64,000 nucleotides of DNA from Spirosoma sp. 48-14 (GCF_001898575.1 NZ_MKUD01000009.1:62001-126000), one strand, 5' to 3'. Shown: positions 32,522 through 42,427, numbered from the stretch's first letter. Program-made: numbers and translations. The notes: a model not told the origin generated them from the letters alone.

Positions 32522-34609
32522 TTACTTAACCCGTTCGTATTGATAAAAGCCAAATGTCATTTGCTGCGGTAATGCAAATGACACAGCTCCATCAGCCGCT
32601 ACGGCCATCCGGAAGCTTTTTCCCTGACCCATTAAGTGCGTAAACTGATAGGTGCCGGGTAACAGGTTCATGAGCTTCATTTTGGCAGCACCCGCTTTAT
32701 TCTGCTCCCGGAATACTAATACATAGCCGACAGACTGGTTTTCCGAAATGGATTGAAAGCCTGTCCAGCTTGTACCCGATGGTTCATTACCAATTGGAAA
32801 TAGCTGGCCATTATGCCACGCTCGCCACTGTTTTTTATAGGCATTAATCAGGCCGGTAATGGCAAATGCCTCTGGTGGCAAATTGCGGGCTTCCATCCAG
32901 GCCAACGGCTGAGCAGGCATGGTAATGGCAAACAAGTAATCGAAGGGGTAGTGTGCCGGGCTAAATGAGTCGCCCTGGGGATAGCGATCCTGATTACGCC
33001 ATTTGTTCAAAAACTCGATCTGCAAGCGCTGGGGCGGCACATACCGGGCCAGCATCCACAAATTGCGCAAGGTGAAATGCGGATAATAATTTCCCCAGTC
33101 GGTATAGCGGTTTTCCAGAAACAGATTACCGTACTCATAAAAATAATGGTACCCAAACCGTCGGCCAGCCGTCACATCCAGGTTAAATACGGCTTCACCG
33201 TTTGTGCTGGCCATAACCGTATCGAGCATTTTTCGGAAGTTGATTTCGGCCTGTTTATCGGCAATCCGCACCCCGTCGATCTTCCACATCCGAATGCCAT
33301 AGTGTCGGTATTGGTCAATCATCACCTGCGCATCCCGATCCCAGTATTTGAAGCTACTATCGACACTCGGATTGAACCAGGTGGAAAGCGTAATACCTCG
33401 CTTTTTACCCGCTTCCATAATCCGGCTAAAACCCGTCGGGAACTTCTTAGGGTCGGGTAACCAGTAATTGGGTTTGCGCCAGATGTCTTTGAAGCTCCCT
33501 CCCTGAAACGCCGAATTGGCACTTTTCCCTTGCTGCCAGCCATCGTCGAGCTGGAAATGAGTGATACCCAATTTTTCACCTAATTTCAGTTCGCGTAGCA
33601 CAAACGCTTCGTTGATGTTCTTATCCTGCCCCCGATCTCCCCAGGTATTGAGCAGAATCATCTCATCGCGGTTAGGCTGCCGTATTCGCAAATTCTGTTG
33701 ATACGACCGGAGCGCTGTCAGTTGCCCCGTTTCGCCACCCAACCAAACGCCAAGCACCAGGCTATACCCACGAACCCATTCATCATCGCGTAGGTCAGTT
33801 GGCCCTATACCAATACCAGCCGCCCGCATCTCGTTGAATTTTAACGAGAAATCGAAGCCAGGGTAAGCGAGCTGTACGCCCGATACAGGCGCTTCTTTGA
33901 GCCAGAAAATCCCCGTATCGGTTCCTACTTCGTCCAGAAACAATAGGTTACCCCGCAATCGTACTTCCTGACGATACGCTAGTCGGGTATATTCCTGCAC
34001 CAGTGTGTTATTCTGGTCGGTAGCATCGAAAAATTCCACCGATTTTCCACGCCAGTGAAGTCCGGGAAGGGCGAGTCGGTCCAGCACGACAGCATTGGCC
34101 TCGCCCTCTTTTTGGGTTGCCAGGGATTCAAGATTACGTAAATCGTAGGCTTGTTGAACCTGTTGCTGCCAGTCAGGAGCGCGCCCTTTCAGGTAATAAT
34201 CGCAGGCAATAGCCGGGCAGTTGGGATAGATTCGAAAGACCCGTTTTACCCATACATCTCCTAATGAAACGACTACCTGCGCTTCCAGATGGGCAGGTGT
34301 TCGGCTGGTTTCGGCAACGGGTTTCACCGTAAAGCTGCCATTGGCCGGATTACCCACTTTAGCAGGCAAGGCAAAATCAGCGTTTTTGTTCGCCAATACC
34401 CATTTCTTCCCGGTTCGTTTATCCTGAAGGGCGAATGAACTGAGATTTCCATTCTGAAATAGGTAGGTACGCTGTATCAGTGAGTTGCCTAAAATGAGCG
34501 TATCACCCTTCCGAATGGCCTGGCACGACGATAGGTCCGTTTGCCCGTGGGTGGGTATAAAAGAGCAGGTAAACAGGAAGATCGCTATAAATAAACCCCT
34601 CATTGGCAA
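32522..34609 (-). CDS. GH36-like alpha-galactosidase family protein, exported
   Basis: A 695-residue protein with signal peptide MPMRGLFIAIFLFTCSFIPT. The N-terminal half is beta-rich; a (beta/alpha)8 barrel follows with NTWGDRGQDKNINE, THFQLDDGWQQGKS (the DDGW of clan GH-D), GITLSTWFNPSVDSS, and MWKIDGVRIADK, whose Asp sits where the nucleophile is expected. The general acid could not be located with confidence, so the exact substrate is uncertain. A C-terminal beta domain ends the protein. It follows the SusCD pair on the same strand, with repeats between, and probably degrades the glycan they import. Confidence 0.72.
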   Translation of the reverse strand: MPMRGLFIAIFLFTCSFIPTHGQTDLSSCQAIRKGDTLILGNSLIQRTYLFQNGNLSSFALQDKRTGKKWVLANKNADFALPAKVGNPANGSFTVKPVAETSRTPAHLEAQVVVSLGDVWVKRVFRIYPNCPAIACDYYLKGRAPDWQQQVQQAYDLRNLESLATQKEGEANAVVLDRLALPGLHWRGKSVEFFDATDQNNTLVQEYTRLAYRQEVRLRGNLLFLDEVGTDTGIFWLKEAPVSGVQLAYPGFDFSLKFNEMRAAGIGIGPTDLRDDEWVRGYSLVLGVWLGGETGQLTALRSYQQNLRIRQPNRDEMILLNTWGDRGQDKNINEAFVLRELKLGEKLGITHFQLDDGWQQGKSANSAFQGGSFKDIWRKPNYWLPDPKKFPTGFSRIMEAGKKRGITLSTWFNPSVDSSFKYWDRDAQVMIDQYRHYGIRMWKIDGVRIADKQAEINFRKMLDTVMASTNGEAVFNLDVTAGRRFGYHYFYEYGNLFLENRYTDWGNYYPHFTLRNLWMLARYVPPQRLQIEFLNKWRNQDRYPQGDSFSPAHYPFDYLFAITMPAQPLAWMEARNLPPEAFAITGLINAYKKQWRAWHNGQLFPIGNEPSGTSWTGFQSISENQSVGYVLVFREQNKAGAAKMKLMNLLPGTYQFTHLMGQGKSFRMAVAADGAVSFALPQQMTFGFYQYERVK

Positions 34610-34646
34610 TAGATTGTATTGGTTTTCAGAAATCTTGATTGTTCAA

Positions 34647-34729
34647 CGTGGTGGCAGATGCTACGGTGAGATTTCTTGATTCGGTTTTGAGAAACCTCAC
34701 CGTGTCGGGTTCTTAAACCCGACACCACG
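34647..34729. repeat. Palindromic element with two inner hairpins
   Basis: An outer CGTGGTG/CACCACG pair (34647-34653 and 34723-34729) encloses two inner stems: ACGGTGAG... with ...CTCACCGT (34663-34676 and 34690-34703, 13 of 14), and the perfect GTGTCGGGTT/AACCCGACAC (34702-34711 and 34716-34725). The outer right arm overlaps the end of the second stem, so the two folds partly compete. It lies between the GH36-like and SusD genes. Confidence 0.7.
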
Positions 34730-34772
34730 CAAGTCACGCAAAAAAGGGAACAGGCAATGGCTGCTCCCTTTC

Positions 34773-34831
34773 GTAACGCGGGTGGTAACCCACGATTGGC
34801 GTATCATAGCGCGGGTTACCACCCGCGTTAC
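34773..34831. repeat. Palindromic repeat, family C (GTAACGCGGGTGG arms), copy 1
   Basis: Arms 34773-34794 and 34810-34831 match at 21 of 22 with a 15-base loop ending ATAG. The same unit, with the middle base pair exchanged, occurs at 54627-54686. The right arm stops 3 bases before the SusD stop codon. Confidence 0.88.
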
Positions 34832-34834
34832 AGA

Positions 34835-36298
34835 TTAATACCCCGGATTTTGCTGAATTTTTGATCGGTTAATGTCGATCTGGCTTTGGGGGATTGGATC
34901 GACCAGATTGTTTTCGGTTAACACATTTACGAGTCGTATCTGGTCTTTTTTGCTGTTCAGAACCGGAATGGCCCGGTCAGTACGGACAAGATCATACCAG
35001 CGCTGCCCTTCAAAAGCAAATTCGACCCGACGTTCCTGCTCCATTGCCAGCCGGAATGCCTGCTGAGTCGGAATATCCGTAGCCGTTTTGCTGGCCAGCC
35101 CTGCCCGGTTACGAATTTTGTTCAGGTACGCAAATGCGTCGCCATTGGACTGATAGCCCACTTCGTTCAGGCTTTCTGCATACATGAGCAACACATCGGC
35201 ATAGCGGATCACAGGAATGTTGTTGCCGTTATCGCCATTAGTGGCTGGCGTGTCATAGTACTTCTTCACAAAGTTGTACGGAATGGTTTGCCCGCTGGCA
35301 TTTACGTATGAGGTTGCCAGCGAGACGTCTTTACGCTTATCGCCCGATTCATAGGCATTGATCAGATCGGCTGTGGGCTGGTTGTTGCCGCCACCACCAA
35401 ATGCAATCACGGCATTGCCTGAGTTTTCGGGTGCGAACGAATTTGGCCAGGAGTTTCCTTCGCCAGCCCCACCCGATTTGTACTGCACATCGAACACCGA
35501 TTCCTTGTTGTTCTTATTGCTTACTTTGAAAACATCGGCATAGTTTGGCAGAATATCGTATACACCCAGATCGATCACTTCTTTAAGCTTCGCAACTGCC
35601 TGAGCGTATTTCTTTTCGGTCAGATACACTTTGCCCAGTAACGCTTTTGCCGCTCCTTTCGTGGCCCGGCCGACTTCGGCAGTGGCATACGAAACCGGCA
35701 ACACCCCTTCGGCATCGGTCAGATCTTTCTCAATCTGAGCATATACATCCGCTTTGGGCGACCGACCGTACTCATACCCTTCGTCAGGATTAGAAATGGC
35801 CTTCAGCACCAGAGGCACATCCCCGAACGTACGTACCAGATTGAAATAGACCATTGCCCGCAGAAATTTGGTTTCAGCGATGTAGCGGTTCTTCAGGTTT
35901 TCATCCATCGATACTCCGCCAATTTTATCCAGAATGGTATTGTATCGGGCAATGGCGGTATAGCTGTCGTTCCAGCGACCGGAGATAAATGGGTTCGTCG
36001 TTTTGATGTAAAACCGATCAAATTCATCCTGATCCGTTACCGAACCGGAGGCCGGGGGCACTGTATTATCCGAAGCCACATCACCAAAAACGTAGCTATT
36101 CCCGAAAATACCACCCGATTGTAAAGAGGCATATGCCCCATTGACCGCATTCTTGAAATCATCAGCTGTCTTGTAAAAATTATCTGATGTAGCCGATGAG
36201 ATGGGTTTTAAATCCAGAAACTCTTTGCTGCATGAGCTGAGCGTCAGGCTGAACAGCAGCGATATATAAATTTTAGATACTTTCATTGTTTTTGTCAT
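34835..36298 (-). CDS. RagB/SusD family nutrient-binding lipoprotein
   Basis: A 487-residue outer-membrane lipoprotein. Starts at 36298 and 36286 are both possible; the second gives MKVSKIYISLLFSLTLSSC, lipobox LSSC. SusD marks: SCSKEFLDLKPISSAT near the N-terminus, TPR-like helices (LRAMVYFNLVRTFGDVPLVL), RGAKALLGKVYLTEKKY-like text at 'TKGAAKALLGKVYLTEKKYA', and the C-terminal FRLAMEQERRVEFAFEGQRW with NPGY at the end. It caps the SusC pore and delivers ligand. The partner SusC is 41 bases upstream on the same strand. The ligand is probably a glycan, given the neighbouring GH36-like enzyme. Confidence 0.96.
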   Translation of the reverse strand: MTKTMKVSKIYISLLFSLTLSSCSKEFLDLKPISSATSDNFYKTADDFKNAVNGAYASLQSGGIFGNSYVFGDVASDNTVPPASGSVTDQDEFDRFYIKTTNPFISGRWNDSYTAIARYNTILDKIGGVSMDENLKNRYIAETKFLRAMVYFNLVRTFGDVPLVLKAISNPDEGYEYGRSPKADVYAQIEKDLTDAEGVLPVSYATAEVGRATKGAAKALLGKVYLTEKKYAQAVAKLKEVIDLGVYDILPNYADVFKVSNKNNKESVFDVQYKSGGAGEGNSWPNSFAPENSGNAVIAFGGGGNNQPTADLINAYESGDKRKDVSLATSYVNASGQTIPYNFVKKYYDTPATNGDNGNNIPVIRYADVLLMYAESLNEVGYQSNGDAFAYLNKIRNRAGLASKTATDIPTQQAFRLAMEQERRVEFAFEGQRWYDLVRTDRAIPVLNSKKDQIRLVNVLTENNLVDPIPQSQIDINRSKIQQNPGY

Positions 36299-36339
36299 TA
36301 GGGTTTACCGATGAGGCTCTTAAGCGCCAACGCGTTCCA

Positions 36340-39300
36340 TCAAAATCCTAAGTTCAGACCTACTGTAAACGTCTTGGCCAGTGGATAGTAGCCGTAATCG
36401 ACACCACCCGTCAGCGGACCTTCGTAGTTGCTAACCTCCGGGTTGTAGTTCAGGTACTTGGTCCAGGTATGCAGGTTCTGCGCTGACAGATAGATACGGG
36501 CCTGCTGAATTTTTGCTTTGTTCAGTAACGCCTTCGGCAGTTGATAACCCAGGCTCAGGTTCTGAATCCGCAGGTACGAGCCATCCTCCACCCAGCGCGA
36601 CGAAACGGCATTGTTGTTCCCTGTTGTCCGGGCGTTAGCGCGGGGGGTTACTCCATCGCCGGGGTCACTCTCCGACCGCCAGCGTGTCAGCACGGTGGTG
36701 ATCTGGTTCGCGTTTCCTTCCAGGTTCTCGAAAAAGCGACGACTTAAGTTCAGAATCTGTCCACCCTGTGTTCCCTGTATAGCAATGCTCAAGTCAAAGC
36801 CTTTATAGCTAAACGAATTGGTCATTCCATAGATAAACTTCGGCTGGTTGTTACCGATGATGGTCCGGTCGTCGGCCGTGATTTTTCCATCGCCATTCAC
36901 ATCCTCGTACTTCACGTCGCCGGGTCGGGCGGTGGCATCGTGCGGGTAGCTATCCAGATCAGCCTGATTCTTGAAAATACCAATCTGCTTATAGCCATAG
37001 AAACTACCAATAGGCGAGCCAATCTGGGTGATGTTGGTTTCGTTCACACCACTGTTGCTTCGGATCGGATCGCCCGTGGGTCCAAGTGCCAGCACTTTGT
37101 TGCGGTTCAGCGACAGGTTGGCACTGGTATTCCAGACAAAGGCCCCGGTCATGTTGCGTGTATTGATCGAAAACTCCCAGCCTTTGTTCTCCATTTTACC
37201 AATGTTCTTCACAGCCGATGTAAACCCAGTCAGTGAAGGGACGTTGACCGACAGCAGCAGGTCTTTGGTAATCCGGTTGTAATAATCCACAATCAGGTAG
37301 ATGCGGTTGTTGAACAGACCCAGATCAATACCGGCATCAAATTGTTGATTCTTTTCCCAACCTAGATTGGCATTACCTAACGTGCCAGGAGCTAAACCAT
37401 TCGCCAGGTTGTTATTAAAGCTGTAATTGTCCGACCGCAACGTGGCGGCATAGGGGTAATAATCAGGACTACCACCCGATTGGAACGCATTGTTACCAGA
37501 GAGGCCGTAACTTACCCGGAGCTTGGCTTCCGACAGGCTGGGAATACCTTTCATGAAATTCTCCTCGCTAAATCGCCAGCCCAACGAAGCCGCCGGGAAC
37601 GTACCCCAACGATTCTCTGGCCCAAAGATCGACGACCCATCCCGACGAACCGACACATTCAAAAGGTACTTGCTTTTGTAATTGTAATTAACCCGGGCGA
37701 AATACGATGTAGAGGCATTATCCCGGCGGCTAGAGGTAATGGTCGATGTAGTACCATTGGCGCTGGCGTTCAGCGTTTCGACCACATCGTTGGCGTATGA
37801 GCTGCCCGTGCCGGAACTGTACTGATACTGAAAACGGGTCGCTTCCATACCCACCAGCACATCCAGATTATGCACCTCATTCAACGTTTTGGTGTAGGTC
37901 AGCGTCTGGTTGAACAGCCAGCTAATCCCCTGCTCAGATGTAGCCGTCCCTTTCGCTGCATTTGGTGGCAGCAACTGATTGAGCGGCATCCGGGAGGTCT
38001 GGTACGAATTACGACGGTAGCCTGCGAAGTTAAGGTTACCTGTTGCCCGGTATTTAAAATCCTTCAGGAAGTTATATTCCAGATACGAGTTACCTAACAG
38101 ATTGATCTGCTGATAGTTGCTGTGATATTCGGTAATATTGGCAATCGGATTGGTAATACCGGGATAATTATAGGGTGCCGCCAGTTCGGTTTGCGACGAA
38201 TAGGTTACGCCATCGGCTGCATAAATGGGAGCCATCGGCATGGCCGACAGAGCCGCATTGATAATACCGTTATTGGCCCAGTGCCCATCAGACTGTACTT
38301 CCTGCTGATTCTTGAACGATGGATTAAGGTTCAGACCGACCCGAAGCTGGGGAGTGATGTTCACATCGACATTGGCCCGTACAGTGTACCGATCCAGGCT
38401 TGAGCCTTTAATAATACCATCCTGCTTGAGATAGCCTCCACTGACCAGATAACGAGCTTTATCGGTACCACCCGAAACCGAAAGCTGGTAATTGCTAATG
38501 GCGGCCTTGCGGAAGATCATGTCCTGATAATCGTAATAGGGCATATTAGCCACCTTGGCTGGGTCATCGAAATTGAACCAATCGTACAGTTCACCCCGTG
38601 GGTAGCGATACCGTAGATACGAACTCGGTCGGACACTGTTGGGGTCAGTAATTTTAGCACCGGGAACGTTATCCAGATAAGCCGTATTGGAAGCCTCTTT
38701 ACCAAACTCGACAAACTGCTGGGAGTTGAGCAGGTCAAGTTTTTTGGTTATCTGCTGAAAGCCGGTATATACATCCAGATTCACATTGGTCTTTCCGTTT
38801 TTCCCACGTTTGGTGGTTACCAGAATGACCCCATTCGAGCCTTTAGATCCATAAATAGCCGCCGAAGAGGCATCCTTCAGCACATCGATACTTTCGATGT
38901 CGCTTGTGTTCAGCAGCCCGAATATATTGGCATCGACAATGTTGCCATCGACCACAATTAGCGGTGAATTACCCGCGCTGATCGAGCCAAACCCTCGGAC
39001 CTTGATGGCGGGGGTACTACCTGGTGTACCGTTGTTCTGCTGAACGATAACCCCGGCAATTTTACCCTGTAAAGCCGTAGCCGCATTCGATACAGGCATA
39101 TCTTTCACTTCCGACATAGGCACTGACGCAATGGCCGCCGTAACGGCTTCCCGCTTTTGCGTACCGTATCCTACTACAACTACTTCGCTCAGAGTCTTAT
39201 CGTCCGTTTGAAGCTGAACCGACAATTGGCTGTTGTTGCCCAGGGGAACTTCCTTCGTCTGATAACCAACAAAGCTGAATACCAGTATGGGTGATCCGCC

Positions 39301-39849
39301 ATCGGGTACATTCAGGCGGTAGGCGCCCTGCACATCGGTCGTGGTACCACGCTGAGTGCCTTTCACGATGACGCTTACACCCGGAATCCCAGCGCCCGTT
39401 TCGTCGGTAACCGAGCCCGTAACGGTACGGTCGGCGGCAACGCTCACGGGTGTTTGAATCATTCGGAGGGGTAAGAGCATTTCGGGAGCCGACGCATTCA
39501 ACAGAATCCGTTTTCCGGCCAACTGATAACTGATTTGCAGCGGGCGCAGCAGTTTATCGAGCACTGTAGCTAGCCGTTCATTGGTTACATTGAGCGATAC
39601 TTTCCGGCGCGACTGAATAATCCGGTCGCTGTACATAAACTCGACATCGGCTTCGCGCTCAATCGTTTTGAGGAGATTTTTTACGGTCACATCCGTCAGT
39701 TGCAGGCTAATCTGGCGATCTAGTGGTGACTGTGCATCGACGGTCGTAGCATACGTCATACCGGCAAAAAGTATGAGTAAACAGCCTTGCACGAGCGAAG
39801 TTTTCATGAGAAACAAGGCAAGAGTTCGTAGACATCTATTCTTTTCCAT
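36340..39849 (-). CDS. SusC/RagA TonB-linked outer-membrane receptor with STN domain
   Basis: A 1169-residue transporter. Order: signal region (LVQGCLLILFAGMTYATTVD), STN domain (SLQLTDVTVKNLLKTIEREA) that can signal to the FecR partner, CarboxypepD_reg-like domain (VTGSVTDETGAGIPGVSVIV), plug (SEVVVVGYGTQKREAVTAAI ... SPLIVVDGN), then a 22-strand-type barrel. The end NYEVSNYEGPLTGG-like region is typical of SusC (GPLTGGVDYGYYPLAKTFTV). The STN domain plus the adjacent sigma/FecR genes indicates ligand-triggered transcription of its own locus. Operon partner: SusD. Confidence 0.97.
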   Translation of the reverse strand: MEKNRCLRTLALFLMKTSLVQGCLLILFAGMTYATTVDAQSPLDRQISLQLTDVTVKNLLKTIEREADVEFMYSDRIIQSRRKVSLNVTNERLATVLDKLLRPLQISYQLAGKRILLNASAPEMLLPLRMIQTPVSVAADRTVTGSVTDETGAGIPGVSVIVKGTQRGTTTDVQGAYRLNVPDGGSPILVFSFVGYQTKEVPLGNNSQLSVQLQTDDKTLSEVVVVGYGTQKREAVTAAIASVPMSEVKDMPVSNAATALQGKIAGVIVQQNNGTPGSTPAIKVRGFGSISAGNSPLIVVDGNIVDANIFGLLNTSDIESIDVLKDASSAAIYGSKGSNGVILVTTKRGKNGKTNVNLDVYTGFQQITKKLDLLNSQQFVEFGKEASNTAYLDNVPGAKITDPNSVRPSSYLRYRYPRGELYDWFNFDDPAKVANMPYYDYQDMIFRKAAISNYQLSVSGGTDKARYLVSGGYLKQDGIIKGSSLDRYTVRANVDVNITPQLRVGLNLNPSFKNQQEVQSDGHWANNGIINAALSAMPMAPIYAADGVTYSSQTELAAPYNYPGITNPIANITEYHSNYQQINLLGNSYLEYNFLKDFKYRATGNLNFAGYRRNSYQTSRMPLNQLLPPNAAKGTATSEQGISWLFNQTLTYTKTLNEVHNLDVLVGMEATRFQYQYSSGTGSSYANDVVETLNASANGTTSTITSSRRDNASTSYFARVNYNYKSKYLLNVSVRRDGSSIFGPENRWGTFPAASLGWRFSEENFMKGIPSLSEAKLRVSYGLSGNNAFQSGGSPDYYPYAATLRSDNYSFNNNLANGLAPGTLGNANLGWEKNQQFDAGIDLGLFNNRIYLIVDYYNRITKDLLLSVNVPSLTGFTSAVKNIGKMENKGWEFSINTRNMTGAFVWNTSANLSLNRNKVLALGPTGDPIRSNSGVNETNITQIGSPIGSFYGYKQIGIFKNQADLDSYPHDATARPGDVKYEDVNGDGKITADDRTIIGNNQPKFIYGMTNSFSYKGFDLSIAIQGTQGGQILNLSRRFFENLEGNANQITTVLTRWRSESDPGDGVTPRANARTTGNNNAVSSRWVEDGSYLRIQNLSLGYQLPKALLNKAKIQQARIYLSAQNLHTWTKYLNYNPEVSNYEGPLTGGVDYGYYPLAKTFTVGLNLGF

Positions 39850-39882
39850 ACAGTAAATTGAGTAAAGGGGGATAATGAAGGG

Positions 39883-40986
39883 TCAATAGCAGCCTTGAGC
39901 GCTAATGACGATTTGGGCATCAACGATTTGGTAAGAAGCTTTTATGGTTTGACAGATTAGATTCAGTTTTTCCAGCAGGGGCTCGTCCTGGAATTTGGCC
40001 GTCAGTGTACACTGTTTAAGTAGTTGCTCATCGAAAACAATATCGACCCCGTAGGCTTCCTCAAGCTGGGTAAAGGCCTGCGCAACCGGCGTGTCGTCGT
40101 ATACGAAGACATTACGGCTAAAGCGGGAATCAATAATGGCTGGGTTGGGAATAATGGTCCGTCGGAAATGCCCTTCCAGTCGGCTGAAAACGACTTGCTG
40201 ATTAGGTGTGAGCACTACGCCGGGAATATCGCTGTTGGCTTCTTTCTCCGCGCGTTGCCAGTCTTTCCGGGCAAAAACCGATACGCGCCCAGTGCGTACC
40301 ACCACCTGCGCATTCGCCTGACTTTCATAGGACCTGACGGTAAAGCTGGTACCCAGCACTTTGGTTACCAACTCATTGGCATACACATAAAAAGGTTTTG
40401 CCGGATTTTTGTGAACGTCGAAAAAGGCCTCGCCGGTTAGGTAAACTTCGCGTTTCGTTCCCTGAAATTGATTGCTGAAACTGATCCGGCTGGCGGGTTG
40501 CAGAGTAACCCGGCTCCCATCGGGTAACCCAACCACCAAAGGCGTATTCGTTGTATTGACTTTCTCAATCAGTTTTGTCGACGACGCATTGACTAATTCT
40601 GCGTAGGTAGCTGGCCTGGCCGACTGTCGAACCGACCAGACAGTCCAGCCGATACCGAGTACCAGAACCAATACAGCGGCAGCCCTGGTCCACCAGCCCA
40701 GTGAGCGGTTCGCCACTACCCATACGGAAGGTTGTTTATGCGTTCGGAACTGTATCTGTTGAAGTTGCTGCTGTACGTCCGACTCCGAAATATCCCGATA
40801 CGGTTTCACACTCAGGCCACCAATAATTACTTTGGCCTGCTCGGCTATATCGCGTTTTTCAGGGTACTGATCCAGCCATTGTTGCCAGAAGAGCTGTTCG
40901 TCGGGCAAACTTTGGTTACTGGCCCATCGGTTGAACGACTCGTCCAGCAGCAAATCCTCGATCTGGTAATCCTGGTAGTTTTTCAT
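39883..40986 (-). CDS. FecR family anti-sigma factor
   Basis: A 367-residue single-pass protein. The cytoplasmic N-terminus (MKNYQDYQIEDLLLDESFNR) binds the sigma factor; a TM segment lies near residue 105 (AAAVLVLVLGIGWTVWSVR). The periplasmic FecR domain spans ~130-260 (LPDGSRVTLQPASRISFSNQ, then EVYLTGEAFFDVHKNPAKPF) and a DUF4974 domain closes the protein (DDTPVAQAFTQLEEAYGVDI). It should transmit the STN signal of the SusC receptor. Between the sigma gene (upstream) and susC (downstream, 33-base gap) on the same strand. Confidence 0.96.
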   Translation of the reverse strand: MKNYQDYQIEDLLLDESFNRWASNQSLPDEQLFWQQWLDQYPEKRDIAEQAKVIIGGLSVKPYRDISESDVQQQLQQIQFRTHKQPSVWVVANRSLGWWTRAAAVLVLVLGIGWTVWSVRQSARPATYAELVNASSTKLIEKVNTTNTPLVVGLPDGSRVTLQPASRISFSNQFQGTKREVYLTGEAFFDVHKNPAKPFYVYANELVTKVLGTSFTVRSYESQANAQVVVRTGRVSVFARKDWQRAEKEANSDIPGVVLTPNQQVVFSRLEGHFRRTIIPNPAIIDSRFSRNVFVYDDTPVAQAFTQLEEAYGVDIVFDEQLLKQCTLTAKFQDEPLLEKLNLICQTIKASYQIVDAQIVISAQGCY

Positions 40987-41108
40987 GAAGGAATAAGCTA
41001 AAAACTAGCCCTATACCTCCAACATGCAGTCGCCCTACCGATCCTACTGGAAGAAACTGCATTTTTTGCAAAAAAATTTAACCGATGAAAAAAGTCGACC
41101 GAACAGGT

Positions 41109-41702
41109 TTACCGAACCAGAAGCGACAATAAAGCCACCGAAAAAGCCATATCACCCTGCCAGGCATTGCGCAGTTTCTGAAGTGCTTCGTGGAGAATAT
41201 TGTAGACCGACTGCCGATTCAGGACCATCACTTCGGCAATTTGTTCATGCGTGAGGCCCTGATAAAATTTAAGGAAGATGACTTCTTTCTGCCGTTTGGA
41301 GAGCTGATTGAGCAATGTTTCCAACTGCCGGACCTGATCGTGGGCGATCTCCTGCGTAATGAGCTGGTTCTCTATAGAAAACTCAACCTCAAACAGATAA
41401 TTCTCCTGAATCGACTCCCAATTGGTGCCCCATTTCGCTTTTCCCCGAAAAATGCGTCGTCGTAACGATTTCAGCAGGTAAAATTTAACGAACCCCGTTT
41501 CGCGGACTGTTTGCCGACGCTGCCATAGCTCTACGAAAACATCCTGGATACAGTCTTTTATGTACTCCTCGTCGGGGTCGAAACGGATACCATACCGGAA
41601 CAAAATCGGATAATAGGCCTGAACAAGCTGGTCGAACGCCACCGAATCGCCCGATCGGAAGCGTTGCCACAGGAGTGCATCATCGATTTGTTCAGCCTTC
41701 AT
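41109..41702 (-). CDS. RNA polymerase sigma-70 factor, ECF type (SusCD regulator)
   Basis: A 197-residue ECF sigma factor. Region 2: FDQLVQAYYPILFRYGIRF and YIKDCIQDVFVELWQRR; region 4: LSKRQKEVIFLKFYQGLTHE followed by QIAEVMVLNRQSVYNILHEA. It starts the minus-strand cascade sigma, FecR, SusC, SusD. A TACTTTTC box on the minus strand at 41729-41736 resembles a -7 element. By analogy with other Bacteroidota loci it is released by FecR when the SusC substrate is bound, and then drives the susCD genes. Confidence 0.95.
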   Translation of the reverse strand: MKAEQIDDALLWQRFRSGDSVAFDQLVQAYYPILFRYGIRFDPDEEYIKDCIQDVFVELWQRRQTVRETGFVKFYLLKSLRRRIFRGKAKWGTNWESIQENYLFEVEFSIENQLITQEIAHDQVRQLETLLNQLSKRQKEVIFLKFYQGLTHEQIAEVMVLNRQSVYNILHEALQKLRNAWQGDMAFSVALLSLLVR

Positions 41703-41790
41703 ACGCAGAGTAACCCTCTTTATTAGAAGAAAAGTATTTGGGAATCTACCCTACTTGTGTTGCCAGATCAGAAGTGCACACAGACGTTCA

Positions 41791-42426
41791 CTACGGATTG
41801 AACAGGCGATTTAACCAATTGACAAAAAGCTGGCAGAGTTCCGTATTATGATCGAGATAGGTTTTCGTTACTGCTAACCCCATGGGCGTGCCGGGGTCTT
41901 TTTGCCAAGCTAGCCAAGTATGGATATAGGCTTTAGCCCGATGAATTTCACTGTACCGACTATCAATTGGCTGGGTTTCAAGTTGAACAAGGGCTTGTTC
42001 TACAAATGGACTCAGCAGATCATTCGGTCGAATTAGCAAGCGAATAAAATCTTCGAGCATGCCTGATTGCAAATTATCGGGCATAAGCCAGATACCGATA
42101 GTTGGGTAAATATCATGTGGCAAATGCGTGAAGCCTTCTGGGCTAGGTTGATCAGGGATTGCATAACCGAATGACGATAAAATTCCTGATAAATTTCTCC
42201 AACGTTTTTGCAAATCCTGGTCAGCATCCAATACCACGCCAATGGCTTTAATACTTTCCTGCTTTAGATCAAGGGGCAGTCGTTCTAAAATCCGACTAAT
42301 ACCTTCGCAATCAATCACATCGAAAGTTTCAGGGATATTGTATTTTTCACAAATGGCCCATACTACGTGTTGATCATCATTTCCCTCAACTAACAGTTTG
42401 GCGTTGAATTTCTCTCTTACTTTCAT
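41791..42426 (-). CDS. DUF3226 (TOPRIM-like) protein paired with an AAA ATPase
   Basis: A 211-residue protein. LLVEGNDDQHVVWAICEKYN at the start is the Glu-containing first TOPRIM motif, and AIGVVLDADQDLQKRW supplies the DxD motif; both fit the metal site of TOPRIM nucleases in OLD-type systems. Later sequence (GIWLMPDNLQSGMLEDFI) matches DUF3226. Its ATG is one base from the stop of the ATPase gene, so the two are coupled. Likely a nuclease controlled by the ATPase. AT-rich relative to the flanks (see ATPase entry). Confidence 0.87.
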   Translation of the reverse strand: MKVREKFNAKLLVEGNDDQHVVWAICEKYNIPETFDVIDCEGISRILERLPLDLKQESIKAIGVVLDADQDLQKRWRNLSGILSSFGYAIPDQPSPEGFTHLPHDIYPTIGIWLMPDNLQSGMLEDFIRLLIRPNDLLSPFVEQALVQLETQPIDSRYSEIHRAKAYIHTWLAWQKDPGTPMGLAVTKTYLDHNTELCQLFVNWLNRLFNP

Positions 42427-42427
42427 G

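Noticed and set aside
36541-38403. Several plus-strand frames of 60-106 aa
   Set aside because: All are antisense to the SusC gene and lack family features.
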